Shown here in pieces: positions 8,039-17,043 of a stretch of 52,078 bases of DNA. The position numbers were made by a program, and so were the translations under genes. Numbering within the stretch: position 1 is the stretch's first letter; each line of letters opens with the position of its first letter. The DNA comes from a virus, in IMG/VR virus record IMGVR_UViG_3300020281_000035, positions 1 through 52,078 of that record, one strand, 5' to 3'. Under the pieces are notes generated by a model. It saw nothing but the letters and a program-made list of their open reading frames with translations, was not told where the DNA came from and did no database searches.

Positions 8039-11000
8039 ATGGCAAGAGAAAAATACATATATAAGGGGGAAACTTACTTTCTCCCTGAAGGCACTGGTCC
8101 TGAACTTGCCAAGGAAAAGATACTTGCTCATCTTTCCAAACAAGCAAATATAGAAAACCCGGAACTTGAACCTTGGTACAAAGAGTTTGGTGAAGGTATA
8201 CTTGGCGGCTTTATTGAAATGGGGTCAGGTGTGGCACAGACAGGTGCGCTTGCATACGATCTTGCCAACGGTACTAACTATGCCGGGGCCATTGAAGACG
8301 CAACCAATAAATTTAAGGCGGAGCAGGGTATAGATCCTGCTGGTGGTGTCGGAACTGTAACCGAAACATTGGTTCAATACCTTACTCCTGCTCTTGGTGT
8401 TGCAGGGCTTATCGGCAAAATAAGTAAAGCTAGAAAATTAGGAACTGCACTAACACGTTCATCACAAGTCGCAGGAGCAGGTGTTGCCGACGGTGTTGTT
8501 TATACCGACGGGCAAACAACACTTGGTGATTTTTTTGGGGTGGGACCGACCGTTTCATCTAAAAACGTCGGGCAGACAGGAGCAGAAGAAACAGGTCGTC
8601 AAATATCAAACAAACTTAAAATAGCTACAGAAGCTGCTGCGGCTACTGTAGCGATACCCGCTGCTCTTACAGCAACCGCCACTGCCTTGGGTGCCACATA
8701 CTACGGTGTAAAAAAGGGCATGTCCCCTCTCACCGCTAAATTTGTAGAAAAACCAATGGTGGACAACATACTGTCGTACTTTCGTTCACGCGGGTCGCTA
8801 CCACAAAACGCCTTTGAAGAGCAAAGCGGCATTAGGGGCAAAATAGAAGCTGAAACAAACTTTGCTGGGCGGGTTGCTACAAGTTTAGAAAGAGAAATAG
8901 ACAAGATATTTAAGGAAAACGAAACTATCTTTGTTGCTGGCGAAGAAACTGATAAAGTAAAATTTATTAACAGTCTGTATGGCTATCTTACAAAAGACCC
9001 TAGCTTTGTGGAACAGGCGCGGCTTGACGCAGGCAGGCGCGGCTTAACAGGTTTGAACTTTGACAGCCCAGAAGACTTGGCAAAGTTTTTACCAGAAAGC
9101 ATCCAAACAAACGCTATTAACATGCGGGGACAGATTGACCTTCTAACACGAAGGATTGCCCGTTCTGACTTCGTTAACTCCGGTGCTTTACCAGATATTG
9201 AAAACATTGTGACTGCCAATCTTGGCGAGTACATGCGACGCAAGTATCAGATTTTTGAAGATGCTAACTGGATAAACACACCTGAGTTCAGACAAGCTAA
9301 AGACGAAGCAGTTCAGTTTTATGTGGACAATCCATCTGCTGCTGAAGAACTATACACAAAAACAATTGGACCCGCTCCCGAAAACTTTACCGTTGGTCAG
9401 GGCATCACCACAAGAACAGACAGACGATTTGCGGAAGACGCTGTTGATGCTTTTGTTCGTAGGTATGACAGCACAGGACTTTTTGCAACGGGTGTTGGTG
9501 ATGGGTCACGTTGGCGCGCAGCGCGAAACAAGTTGCGAACATCTTTACTGACAAGACAACAGCTTCAAGAACCCGTTCTTCGATCTATTCTTGGAGAAGT
9601 AAAAGACCCGCTTGACACATATGTGTCAACCATAGCTGATTTAGCTGAGTTTAAAGCTACAAATGATTACTATGATTACTTAGCTAAAAACTTTGTTGAT
9701 GTGGATGACGCGGCAGGGGCAGCAGCAAGACGCGATCTTCTTTTGTCAGAAGAAGCAGCAGCTTTGCTACCAAAAGACATTCTTCAAAAAGAATATGTTC
9801 AGCTTGGCGATACTCCTCGTGCGCTTCCTGATGACGCGGACGCTGCTGACATATCTAAGATGCAAGGTCGTGACTTATCATATGGCGCGTTACAAGGAAC
9901 TTACGCAAGAAAAGACCTGCATGGAACAGGAGGTCTTACAAGACTAACACTTGCTCAAGATCATCCTGCTATGAAGTATACATATGGTGCGTATTTGTTT
10001 GGCAAAGGTTCGGTGCAGTTTGCAAAAACAGTTCTTAGCCCGATTACACAGATACGAAATGTTACTTCTGCTGCATTGTTTGCCGCTGCTCAAGGTAATG
10101 TTGGCAGGGGTAATATGTCTGTGATGGAATCATTCAAAACTGTGTGGAATGATATTAGTAGAGGTGGAGATGACGCAGTCGCAGCTAAGTTTCGTGAATA
10201 CCAAGAACTTGGCGTTGTTGGAACGCAGGCACAAATAAGAGAAATAGAAACACTTCTTGAAGAAGGTTTAGGATCTGTTGCAAAAACAGACCTAGACTCT
10301 TTTGGTGTTGCTGTTAAAAGACGACCCGGTGAAGCTGGTGTGGTAACAAGAACAAAACAAAAATTATCTAGACTTCCTGGGGCGGGGGCAGTTGGTGATT
10401 TTTCAAACTTTATGCGTCAGACATATCAAGGCGGGGACGACGTATGGAAGATTTACAATTATGAGTTTGAGCTTGGTAAATTAGAAAGCGGACTTGGGGG
10501 CAGAGCAGCAGCCGACGAATACGCCCGTAGTGTTGGATTTAGAAACGCTAAAGAATACGCAGCAGACATTGTTAAGAATGTGGTGCCAAACTATGAACGT
10601 GTGCCTGAAGCAGTTCGTCTTCTTCGTAAAGCACCACTTGGTGACTTCATAGCTTTTCCCGCTGAGATTATTCGCACAAGTGCTAACACACTTGAGTATG
10701 CTATCAAAGAACTTCAATCTCCTAATCCTGCAATTAGGCAGATAGGTCTTAGACGACTGGTTGGATTTACCACAACAGCAGCAGTCGCTGGGCCTGCTAC
10801 AGCAGAACTTGCTAGACTCGGTGCAGGTGTGACCAAAGATGCTTACGATGCATTAACAAGAACACAGCCAGAGTGGAGTCAAAACAATAATCTAGTCATA
10901 ACATCAGTCGAAGAAAAAGAAGTTGATGGCAAAAAAGTTAACGTGCCAAGAGGCTACATAGATTATGATTTTATCAATCCTTACAGTTACTGGGCTAAAG

Positions 11001-12127
11001 TTGGAAATGGACTCATCAGAGCTTACAACAACGGTCAGCTAGAAGGAAAAGACGCAAGCACAATAATTAGCGATGCCTCTGCACAAGTGTATAACGAAAT
11101 GTTCCGTCCGTTTCTTGATGAATCCATTATCACAGAAAGAATACTTGATGTAACTTCTAGGGGCGGTATAACACAAGATAAAAGAGTTATATACAGGGGT
11201 CCAAGCGGCGATTTTCCCGGTGAAAGCAGGGGCGATATAGCAGCTAAATCTTTTGTTCATATAGCTAGTGCGTTCAATCCCGGTTTTGTAGAACAGCTTG
11301 TTGGTACAGTAGCCCCGCTGCCAGAACTAGGCGGAGAACTAGGTGTTAGAAAAAGCAGATTATTAGAAGCCATGCTTTCCCCAGACGGGCGTGACGCTCG
11401 TGGTAATATTCGCGAAACTGAAGATGAAATTGCACGTTTGTTTACAGGCGTAACGGAACAACCTGTTGAAGCAAACAAAATTATAAAGTACACATCTTAC
11501 GAATATAAAAAAGCAATTCGGGCTGCATCAGCACCATACAACAGGGCACTTAGAGTACAGAATAAACTTGAGCCAGAAAACCTATTAGAGGCATATCGCC
11601 TGTCAAATGAAAGAAAGTTTTTGGCACAGAATCAAATGTACATGATAGTTCAGGATATGAAGGCCCTTGGTATGTCAAAGGGTGAAATATATCAGGCTTT
11701 GAGAGAACACGGCGTACCCAACTACAAGAAACTTTACGGTGGTATCTTTGAGCCACAGGCGATTGACAAAGACGAACTAAAAAAAGCAATCGTAAGACAA
11801 AAAGAATTTGGTGGTAAAATACCAACCAGAGAACTGTACGCAATACAAAGACAATCAAGAAAAGAAAAGAAATTTTCTATACTAAGAAGACGCGAAGAAC
11901 GCGAACGGTCAAAAGAAATACCCGTGTCTTTGGTCGATGAGCCACAGATTCAAGAACAGTCAGTTGCAGCAGCCGTCCCTCCTCCAGCGGCAGCGCAAGC
12001 GGGGGTCGCACCTGCCCAAATGGCGGCCCCCGCACCTCGAACCGCGAACCTTGATCCTTCGTTGCTAGGCAGTGGACCTGAAGACATACTGAAAAATCTA
12101 CAAATTCAACAAAGGATGCTAGGATGA
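8039..12127 (+). CDS. Large internal virion protein (ejectosome-like)
   Basis: This 1362-residue protein is probably packaged with the DNA and ejected into the cell, by analogy with T7 gp16 or P22 gp16. The N-terminus (KYIYKGETYFLPEGTGPELA) is followed by a helix and two Ala/Gly-rich hydrophobic segments (about 112-127 and 198-222) that could insert in a membrane. Most of the rest is long helical sequence. The tail is a Pro/Ala/Gln-rich linker (about 1300-1335) ending in NLQIQQRMLG. I saw no lysozyme or transglycosylase catalytic motif; cell-wall cleavage is probably supplied by the lysozyme gene that overlaps its stop (ATGA). Function is inferred from size, position and composition. Confidence 0.6.
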   Translation: MAREKYIYKGETYFLPEGTGPELAKEKILAHLSKQANIENPELEPWYKEFGEGILGGFIEMGSGVAQTGALAYDLANGTNYAGAIEDATNKFKAEQGIDPAGGVGTVTETLVQYLTPALGVAGLIGKISKARKLGTALTRSSQVAGAGVADGVVYTDGQTTLGDFFGVGPTVSSKNVGQTGAEETGRQISNKLKIATEAAAATVAIPAALTATATALGATYYGVKKGMSPLTAKFVEKPMVDNILSYFRSRGSLPQNAFEEQSGIRGKIEAETNFAGRVATSLEREIDKIFKENETIFVAGEETDKVKFINSLYGYLTKDPSFVEQARLDAGRRGLTGLNFDSPEDLAKFLPESIQTNAINMRGQIDLLTRRIARSDFVNSGALPDIENIVTANLGEYMRRKYQIFEDANWINTPEFRQAKDEAVQFYVDNPSAAEELYTKTIGPAPENFTVGQGITTRTDRRFAEDAVDAFVRRYDSTGLFATGVGDGSRWRAARNKLRTSLLTRQQLQEPVLRSILGEVKDPLDTYVSTIADLAEFKATNDYYDYLAKNFVDVDDAAGAAARRDLLLSEEAAALLPKDILQKEYVQLGDTPRALPDDADAADISKMQGRDLSYGALQGTYARKDLHGTGGLTRLTLAQDHPAMKYTYGAYLFGKGSVQFAKTVLSPITQIRNVTSAALFAAAQGNVGRGNMSVMESFKTVWNDISRGGDDAVAAKFREYQELGVVGTQAQIREIETLLEEGLGSVAKTDLDSFGVAVKRRPGEAGVVTRTKQKLSRLPGAGAVGDFSNFMRQTYQGGDDVWKIYNYEFELGKLESGLGGRAAADEYARSVGFRNAKEYAADIVKNVVPNYERVPEAVRLLRKAPLGDFIAFPAEIIRTSANTLEYAIKELQSPNPAIRQIGLRRLVGFTTTAAVAGPATAELARLGAGVTKDAYDALTRTQPEWSQNNNLVITSVEEKEVDGKKVNVPRGYIDYDFINPYSYWAKVGNGLIRAYNNGQLEGKDASTIISDASAQVYNEMFRPFLDESIITERILDVTSRGGITQDKRVIYRGPSGDFPGESRGDIAAKSFVHIASAFNPGFVEQLVGTVAPLPELGGELGVRKSRLLEAMLSPDGRDARGNIRETEDEIARLFTGVTEQPVEANKIIKYTSYEYKKAIRAASAPYNRALRVQNKLEPENLLEAYRLSNERKFLAQNQMYMIVQDMKALGMSKGEIYQALREHGVPNYKKLYGGIFEPQAIDKDELKKAIVRQKEFGGKIPTRELYAIQRQSRKEKKFSILRRREERERSKEIPVSLVDEPQIQEQSVAAAVPPPAAAQAGVAPAQMAAPAPRTANLDPSLLGSGPEDILKNLQIQQRMLG

Positions 12128-12585
12128 AATCAACAACCATAGATCAGTTACGTCAGGAGCTTGCTTCTGACGAGGGCTGCAAGTACGAAATATATTTGGA
12201 TCACCTAAATTTACCAACTTTCGGAATTGGTCACCTGATTAAAAAGGATGACCCTGAATACGGCAAGCCTGTTGGTACAGTCATTGAACAGGAACGTGTG
12301 GACAACGTGTTCAAGTTGGATATCGCCGTTACACTTGAGGACTGCCATCGCCTGTACCCAGACTGGGATGACCTGCCAGAAGAATGTCAGCTTATCATTG
12401 CAAACATGATGTTCAACCTTGGATACCCCCGCCTGTCAAAGTTCAAAGGTATGAAGGCTGGCGTAGACGCACGACAGTTCAATTCCGCAGCAGACGAGAT
12501 GGTCGATTCCAGGTGGTATACGCAGGTGCCGAACCGCGCACGTCGTTTGGTAGCAAGGATGAGGGCACTGGCAGATGGAGAGTAA
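12124..12585 (+). CDS. Endolysin, T4-type lysozyme (GH24)
   Basis: This 153-residue enzyme should hydrolyse the MurNAc-GlcNAc bond of peptidoglycan. The catalytic triad of T4 lysozyme (Glu-x8-Asp-x5-Thr) is intact: E17 in DEG, D26 in YLD and T32 in PTFGIGH. Further family blocks follow (MMFNLG near 96-101, RWYTQVPNRARRL near 131-143). Length matches T4 lysozyme (164). No signal peptide or membrane anchor is present, so a holin is needed for access to the wall. The candidate holin lies 26 kb away (38163). The start overlaps the previous stop by ATGA. Confidence 0.93.
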   Translation: MKSTTIDQLRQELASDEGCKYEIYLDHLNLPTFGIGHLIKKDDPEYGKPVGTVIEQERVDNVFKLDIAVTLEDCHRLYPDWDDLPEECQLIIANMMFNLGYPRLSKFKGMKAGVDARQFNSAADEMVDSRWYTQVPNRARRLVARMRALADGE

Positions 12586-12742
12586 AGAACACTGCTCACC
12601 CCGCTGCCCACGGTGTCAGGGTAATCTGAAGACAGTTTATGTACACGGACACGAACAATGTGTTACATGTGGTCAGATAGTTGATGACTGCTGTCAAGGA
12701 GAGGTAGCATGCGAACCAAAAACCCAGTCGCAAGAAGCCTGA
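12575..12742 (+). CDS. Small zinc-ribbon protein
   Basis: This 55-residue frame starts at ATG 12575, inside the lysozyme 3' end, and ends at TGA 12740-12742. It contains two metal-binding knuckles, CPRC (residues 11-14) and CVTC (29-32), separated by 14 residues, plus an extra CC pair at 39-40 and C46. Two CxxC pairs at this spacing are a classic zinc ribbon. Function is unknown; such tiny proteins may bind DNA, RNA polymerase or another protein. It closes the rightward late operon together with the following basic protein. Confidence 0.65.
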   Translation: MESKEHCSPRCPRCQGNLKTVYVHGHEQCVTCGQIVDDCCQGEVACEPKTQSQEA

Positions 12743-12885
12743 AACTACGACGATTCAGGCTCAAAATAGTCAAGCCCCGCAAAGGTAAGGGGTCTTACAC
12801 AAGGAAGGGCAAGCCCCTTCCTTTTTCTATGTGCTTGTTTTTATTGATTTTTAACATCGATTCTCAGGGCGTTCATGAACGATAG
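12709..12885 (+). CDS. Small very basic protein, last gene of the late operon
   Basis: A 58-residue frame that starts at ATG 12709 with a strong AAGGAG ribosome-binding site. Residues 2-35 are extremely basic (for example RTKNPVARSL, FRLKIVKPRKGKG, YTRKGK). The N-P-V-A-x-x-L start and R-K-G-K end are a pattern I recall from small proteins in other marine phages. The 3' part runs through an intrinsic terminator (12801-12828) and becomes hydrophobic, so the functional protein may be only about the first 35 residues, or the frame may be extended by chance. It overlaps the convergent leftward gene by 45 bases. Confidence 0.5.
   Translation: MRTKNPVARSLKLRRFRLKIVKPRKGKGSYTRKGKPLPFSMCLFLLIFNIDSQGVHER
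12801..12828 (+). terminator. Intrinsic terminator of the rightward late operon
   Basis: A perfect 9-base-pair stem (AAGGAAGGG paired with CCCTTCCTT, 12801-12809 with 12815-12823), loop CAAGC, followed by a T-rich tail (TTTCT). It sits where the rightward late genes meet the leftward early genes. On the opposite strand the hairpin is not followed by a T tract, so it should act mainly on rightward transcripts. Confidence 0.85.
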
Positions 12886-13035
12886 CTGTGTCATAGTACC
12901 TTCAGGTCGCTGAGAATCACGTTTTTTTCTTTCTTGTTGCCTAATCACCCTACATTCTGCATGAACATAGGTATCCCAGAAGGGTGCGCCGCCATCTCGC
13001 CAGCACTTTTGATAATACCATGTTTGTGTTGTCAC
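12841..13035 (-). CDS. Small unknown protein, GTG start
   Basis: This 64-residue protein has its start codon (GTG at 13035-13033) overlapping the TGA of the zinc-ribbon gene upstream as GTGA, a translational coupling that supports it. It is aromatic and Cys-containing at the start (TWYYQKCWRDGG, then PFWDTY) and has a basic RQQERKKRDSQR stretch. No family is recognised. It is the last gene of the leftward replication operon. Confidence 0.5.
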   Translation of the reverse strand: MTTQTWYYQKCWRDGGAPFWDTYVHAECRVIRQQERKKRDSQRPEGTMTQLSFMNALRIDVKNQ

Positions 13036-13199
13036 TGATCTGGTCCTTCTAGGGGCTGATAGTACAGGTAAAACGCATCACAGTTGGGGCAGGACAGGTT
13101 TGATTGAATGTATTCCCTGTCATCTGCATCTTCATAGTCGTGGTCACCGCCCCATATCAAATCATGTCCACACGACCAGCACTTAGGTTTCTGATACAT
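13032..13199 (-). CDS. Small zinc-ribbon protein
   Basis: This 55-residue frame starts at ATG 13199. It has two knuckles, CWSCGHDLIWGGDHD (C7, C10) and CPNC (C37, C40), with an acidic DYEDADDREY stretch between them. CxxC-x26-CxxC fits a zinc ribbon. The CWSCG-x-DLIWGGDHD pattern is one I recall from other marine phages, always as an unknown small protein. It overlaps the preceding gene by 17 bases and the following one by GTGA. Confidence 0.7.
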   Translation of the reverse strand: MYQKPKCWSCGHDLIWGGDHDYEDADDREYIQSNLSCPNCDAFYLYYQPLEGPDQ

Positions 13200-13392
13200 C
13201 TCTTTTACAGTTCCATCCTGTTACAACTAACGGTGCTTTGTGATCAAGCCACACTCTTATTGTGTTAGCTAACATCTCATCGATGCGTTCTTCACACTGT
13301 TCCATAGTTTTGTATGGGCCTCTGTCGTCAGTCAGCATAAAGCAGCCCACATTTGTGTATGCGTGGCAGGCTACCAAGATTGCGGTAAACAT
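13183..13392 (-). CDS. Small unknown protein with hydrophobic N-terminus
   Basis: This 69-residue protein begins MFTAILVACHAYTNVGC, short and hydrophobic, possibly a weak signal or membrane segment. Helical MEQCEERIDEMLAN and a terminal GWNCKRD follow. Four cysteines (9, 17, 33 and 62) could form disulfides or bind metal. It starts three bases after the polymerase stop, so it is co-transcribed with DNA polymerase. Function is unknown. Confidence 0.55.
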   Translation of the reverse strand: MFTAILVACHAYTNVGCFMLTDDRGPYKTMEQCEERIDEMLANTIRVWLDHKAPLVVTGWNCKRDVSET

Positions 13393-13395
13393 TTT

Positions 13396-15270
13396 TTACT
13401 CCACCTCCCCCCAGTTATCTACGATTGCGGAATCAACTTCAAATGGTATGTTCAAATTAGGGACGCAGGTTGTCATGATTTCTGTTATTCGCTTCACCTG
13501 CTTGTCGTTCTCTATGTTAAAACAAAGTTCATCGTGCACTGTCAGCATTGGAAGCAGCCCCTCTGCATAACAATCAACCATTGCTTTCTTTGTTTGGTCT
13601 GCACTTGACCCTTGAATTAATCTGTTCAATGCCTTGTATGTAAAAGCACGTTTGATGGCAGCTTTACCACCATATTCTTTCGCTGCTTCTTCCAGTGGTA
13701 AGGCTTTATTATAACCGTATGACTTAGGTTGCCACATGTCAAACCTACACTTACGGCCCAAGCACGTTCGGATATGTCCTATGGTTTGTGCCCTGTCCAT
13801 TGCAAAATCAGCTATGCCTTTTACAAAAGGAACTTTGTCATGGTACTGACCTAACAATTCTTTGGCTTCATCTTCTGTGATATCCATCACACCAGCCAGC
13901 TTGCCGCGCCCCATGCCGTACATAATTCCAAGGTTAACTGTCTTAGCTTGCTTGCGGCTGATACCAGCAATGTCAGCCACCATCTGATGAAAGTCAGCTT
14001 TACCTTCGTTGTACATTTTTACAACGTCATCAATTTGTGGATGACGATTTGCACCTTTTAGTGTAGAACAATAGTGGGCAAGCCAGCGTGGTTCTTGTGA
14101 GGCATAGTCAAATGAACCCCACTTACATCCCTCTTCTGGGATAAACAAACCACGAATCATCGCTTTGATTTCTGGGTCTCTTGCCGGGATTTGCTGGAGG
14201 TTCGGGTTGGACGAAGAAAATCGTCCTGTGACTGTGCCCCCTTCATCTGAACGAAGAGGATTAAAATCACAATGGATACGACCATTATGCGAATGCTGAA
14301 GTATAGTCTCAACAAAAGTCGTGTTGGCTTTATTAAACTCACGAAGTCGCAGAATCTTTTGTGGAAGTGGGTGGTCATGGTTCGCAAGAAACTGTTTTGT
14401 AAAGGCAGGCGCATTCGTTTTTTCTGTCCTATCATACGTCAACCCAACGGCATCGAACGCCTTTGCTATAGATGTAGCGACCCACGGTTCGACATTGACT
14501 TGGGTAAGATCCTTTATTTCCGCTAACAAGACATCTTCACGTTGCTTTAAATCTTTCTGCACACGTTCAGCTTTGTCAATGTCAACCCGTACACCACGAG
14601 TTTTCATGTCCAAAAGAACTGGCAACAGGCTTGACTCTAGATCAAATATTCCTGTGCATTCGTCGTTTACAAGGTCAGCCCTTAACCTATCCCACAGACG
14701 TAAGGTGACAGACGCATCTTGTTCTGCGTACCTGCCCACAAATGTGGAGTCCAACTTCCACATCTCAGCCTTTGGGTCCACGCCATACATGTCTGCCGCA
14801 GACCGCAACATCTTTTCGTTCTTCCATTCGCCCAGATATTCACCGGACAAAGAGTTCAGATTGTAGTATCTTCTGTGTTCATTCAGAAGTGGCGCGGCTA
14901 TCATCGTGTCGATAATCTTGCCCTGCACTTCAATGCCTGCCCAACGCAGCCAACCAAGGTCATACATACAGTTGTGCATGACCTTTTCTATGTGAGGTGT
15001 AGCCAACTGTTTCTTCAACCAGTTTACCACAGTTTTTTCTGGTAGGTTTCCTGACTTGTGTCTTACGGGGAAGTACCCAACAAAGTCTCCCGCAGCAACC
15101 GCATACCCTATGACATATCCATCATCACGACACCAGCCTGGGCCTAACGTAGTTAGGTTTGGGTCTTTTGTTTCCAAGTCTATGGCTATCCTGTCACACC
15201 CTGTCAGGTCTGGAAAACTTGATGGCGGCAACCAGTCTTCGTTTTCTGGATCAAACAAATCAACCTTCAT
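13396..15270 (-). CDS. DNA polymerase, family A (Pol I-like) with 3'-5' exonuclease
   Basis: This 624-residue enzyme should be the replicative polymerase. Numbering uses ATG 15270, which overlaps the previous gene by 11 bases; the frame is open ten codons further up. The proofreading exonuclease is intact: D31 and E33 (AIDLET), D104 (HNCMYDLGW) and Y181/D185 (YAEQD). Polymerase motif A is D388 in SFDYASQEPR, motif B is RKQAKTVNLGIMYGM (K443, L447, Y451), and motif C is VHDE (579-581). No 5' nuclease domain is present, as in T7 polymerase. Leucine at 447 replaces the usual Phe/Tyr (E. coli Pol I position 762). It ends an operon with helicase, primase and SSB-like genes. Confidence 0.96.
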   Translation of the reverse strand: MKVDLFDPENEDWLPPSSFPDLTGCDRIAIDLETKDPNLTTLGPGWCRDDGYVIGYAVAAGDFVGYFPVRHKSGNLPEKTVVNWLKKQLATPHIEKVMHNCMYDLGWLRWAGIEVQGKIIDTMIAAPLLNEHRRYYNLNSLSGEYLGEWKNEKMLRSAADMYGVDPKAEMWKLDSTFVGRYAEQDASVTLRLWDRLRADLVNDECTGIFDLESSLLPVLLDMKTRGVRVDIDKAERVQKDLKQREDVLLAEIKDLTQVNVEPWVATSIAKAFDAVGLTYDRTEKTNAPAFTKQFLANHDHPLPQKILRLREFNKANTTFVETILQHSHNGRIHCDFNPLRSDEGGTVTGRFSSSNPNLQQIPARDPEIKAMIRGLFIPEEGCKWGSFDYASQEPRWLAHYCSTLKGANRHPQIDDVVKMYNEGKADFHQMVADIAGISRKQAKTVNLGIMYGMGRGKLAGVMDITEDEAKELLGQYHDKVPFVKGIADFAMDRAQTIGHIRTCLGRKCRFDMWQPKSYGYNKALPLEEAAKEYGGKAAIKRAFTYKALNRLIQGSSADQTKKAMVDCYAEGLLPMLTVHDELCFNIENDKQVKRITEIMTTCVPNLNIPFEVDSAIVDNWGEVE

Positions 15271-15532
15271 CGTTAATAATCTCCCCACCCAGTGCGGCAT
15301 AGCCTATGATATCTACCCATGAATCGTCTTTGCTGATATCTTCTGCCAGACGTGCCAACTTTAGCCCCACCATACAGGCAACAACTTCTTCAGGTGTTAT
15401 CTCACGCTCAAGAATAATCCCCCATATCTTTGCAATACGCTCATGGTTCATCTTTGCCGGACCATATTCCTTGGCCCTCGGTCCATTGATCAACCCTTCG
15501 GCTGTGTCCAAAAAATACTTTCTGTCTTTCAT
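15260..15532 (-). CDS. DUF6378-like conserved phage protein
   Basis: This 90-residue protein has an N-terminus (GPRAKEYGPAKMNHERIAKI) and centre (ITPEEVVACMVGLKLARLAE) ending in DSWVDIIGYAALGGEI. That matches the pattern I know as DUF6378 (an E-Y/H-G-x-x-x-x-N-x-x-R-I-A start, M-x-x-L-K-x-A-R and D-x-W-x-D-I-x-G-Y-A). The all-alpha layout is reminiscent of MazG-type nucleotide pyrophosphohydrolases, but I see no clear metal-binding EExxE motif, so activity is uncertain. It overlaps helicase and polymerase genes by 4 and 11 bases, indicating tight coupling to replication. Confidence 0.7.
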   Translation of the reverse strand: MKDRKYFLDTAEGLINGPRAKEYGPAKMNHERIAKIWGIILEREITPEEVVACMVGLKLARLAEDISKDDSWVDIIGYAALGGEIINDEG

Positions 15533-17043
15533 ATCGCAAATCCGTATTGTGATGTCGATTCAATAAGATGCAATGTCTTTTTAGCACGAGTTATGCCAAC
15601 ATAAAAGGTGCGAACCTCACTGTCTTGATCTTCGCTTTCGACACAAAGTTTTGATGAGTCTAAAAGAACGGCGACGTTATCCGCCTCTCCACCCTTTGCT
15701 TTGTGTATCGTTGATATCTTGATCCTCGGCTTGTCCGTCAGTATCTTCTCTCCCATCCGACGGACTGAACTGATGTATATTCTCTCCTGCTCTGCCACTT
15801 TCAATACTTCGTACCAAGGCTTCTCTTTCAAGTCGTTCGTACAGAAGTTCCCTTTTACGTCGTCTAGAGCGTAAGGCGTTTCGTTGTCGAGGGTGGCTAA
15901 GTTCTTCCTTCCAGATTTGGTCACGATATCCGATTTTAATAATGTAGATAATGTCTTTAGTTCTGTCGCTGTGACGGTCAAACCTTTGCATAATTTAAGC
16001 CATACCTCTATTCCAGTTAGCACATTGGGTGAGATGGACCAACCAGAACCTTCACGCCAGAACAGATATCCCTGTTCCTTGAGGTCTGTAGCAACCTTAT
16101 TAGCAATGTAGTTTGTTCGAGCAAGAATCAGCCACTCGCCGCTGTTAAAGTTGAGGTCCATGATATCGTGATGCCAGACAACTTGCCCAGCCTCACTTAC
16201 AGGTGACCACACTTTTGGCTGTCGCACAACCACTCTATTTACCAGAGAATCCGCTATGTTATATATGTTTCGTGGAAGACGATATGATTTATCTAACACC
16301 ATCTTATTGTCTGATGCGTCCAAGAAATCACGCACGTTCACACCCATCCAAGAGTAAATGCACTGGTCATCATCTCCTGCAAAATAGATACGCTTTGCCC
16401 GTGGCTTTAGTACGTCATGAACCATGCGCCACTGTAGCGGAGCCAAGTCTTGCGCCTCATCGACTATCAGGACATCCAACCTCGGACCTTGGCCCTCGGC
16501 TATGAAGCGGTCAATCATATCTACAAAGTCCAGCTTACCTGTGTCGCGCTTGTAGTCCCGCAACACTTCGTCCACCACCTTCAGTTGCTGATAATGAAGA
16601 TGCCTGTTGTTTGTATCACTGAACTGTTGTTCGAGGGTGACTCCACGCACCCTAGCCAACTGGATCATGGATAGATAGGCATCCCCACCCTTGCCCGGTG
16701 AGAAGAGCCGCCCGTCTTCCATACGGATAGAGGCGTTGGATGAAAACTCTAACCCCAGTATGTGACTAAGTTGCGTGAAGTCTTTCCCTTTCAACACCTG
16801 TCTACTGTTAAGACCTTGGTATTGAAAAGCCATTGAATGAAGAGTACGAAACCAGACCATCTGGTCGGGGTTCATACTCAGCGCAGCCGAAGCACGATTG
16901 CGCGCCTCTTCTGCTGCCTTACGGCTAAAGGACACAAACGCTATGTCCTCTGGCCTTGTGCCATCTTCAAGTTCCTGCTTGACGATAGATATAAGCTTGG
17001 TTGTTTTGCCTGTCCCTGGTGGACCAAAGATTGTTGTCTGCAT
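15529..17043 (-). CDS. UvrD/Rep-like superfamily 1 DNA helicase
   Basis: A 504-residue ATP-dependent 3'-5' type helicase by family. Motifs run in order: Walker A GPPGTGKT (7-14), Ia FVSFSRKAA (36-44), II VDEAQD (194-199), III AGDDDQCIYSWMG (222-234), IV-like SYRLPRNI (about 256), V STIHKAKGGEADNV and VI YVGITRAKKTLHL near the C-terminus. It is shorter than E. coli UvrD (720) because the 1B/2B insertions are reduced. It overlaps the primase gene by one base and DUF6378 by four, so it probably works at the replication fork or in recombination. Confidence 0.93.
   Translation of the reverse strand: MQTTIFGPPGTGKTTKLISIVKQELEDGTRPEDIAFVSFSRKAAEEARNRASAALSMNPDQMVWFRTLHSMAFQYQGLNSRQVLKGKDFTQLSHILGLEFSSNASIRMEDGRLFSPGKGGDAYLSMIQLARVRGVTLEQQFSDTNNRHLHYQQLKVVDEVLRDYKRDTGKLDFVDMIDRFIAEGQGPRLDVLIVDEAQDLAPLQWRMVHDVLKPRAKRIYFAGDDDQCIYSWMGVNVRDFLDASDNKMVLDKSYRLPRNIYNIADSLVNRVVVRQPKVWSPVSEAGQVVWHHDIMDLNFNSGEWLILARTNYIANKVATDLKEQGYLFWREGSGWSISPNVLTGIEVWLKLCKGLTVTATELKTLSTLLKSDIVTKSGRKNLATLDNETPYALDDVKGNFCTNDLKEKPWYEVLKVAEQERIYISSVRRMGEKILTDKPRIKISTIHKAKGGEADNVAVLLDSSKLCVESEDQDSEVRTFYVGITRAKKTLHLIESTSQYGFAI

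Noticed and set aside
14321-14866. A 181-codon rightward frame inside the polymerase region
   Set aside because: Antisense to the exonuclease and polymerase domains with intact motifs; no ribosome-binding site.
15260-15532. MazG nucleotide pyrophosphohydrolase
   Set aside because: All-helical layout is similar, but the metal-binding EExxE...ExxD pattern is not seen; DUF6378-like is the better description.
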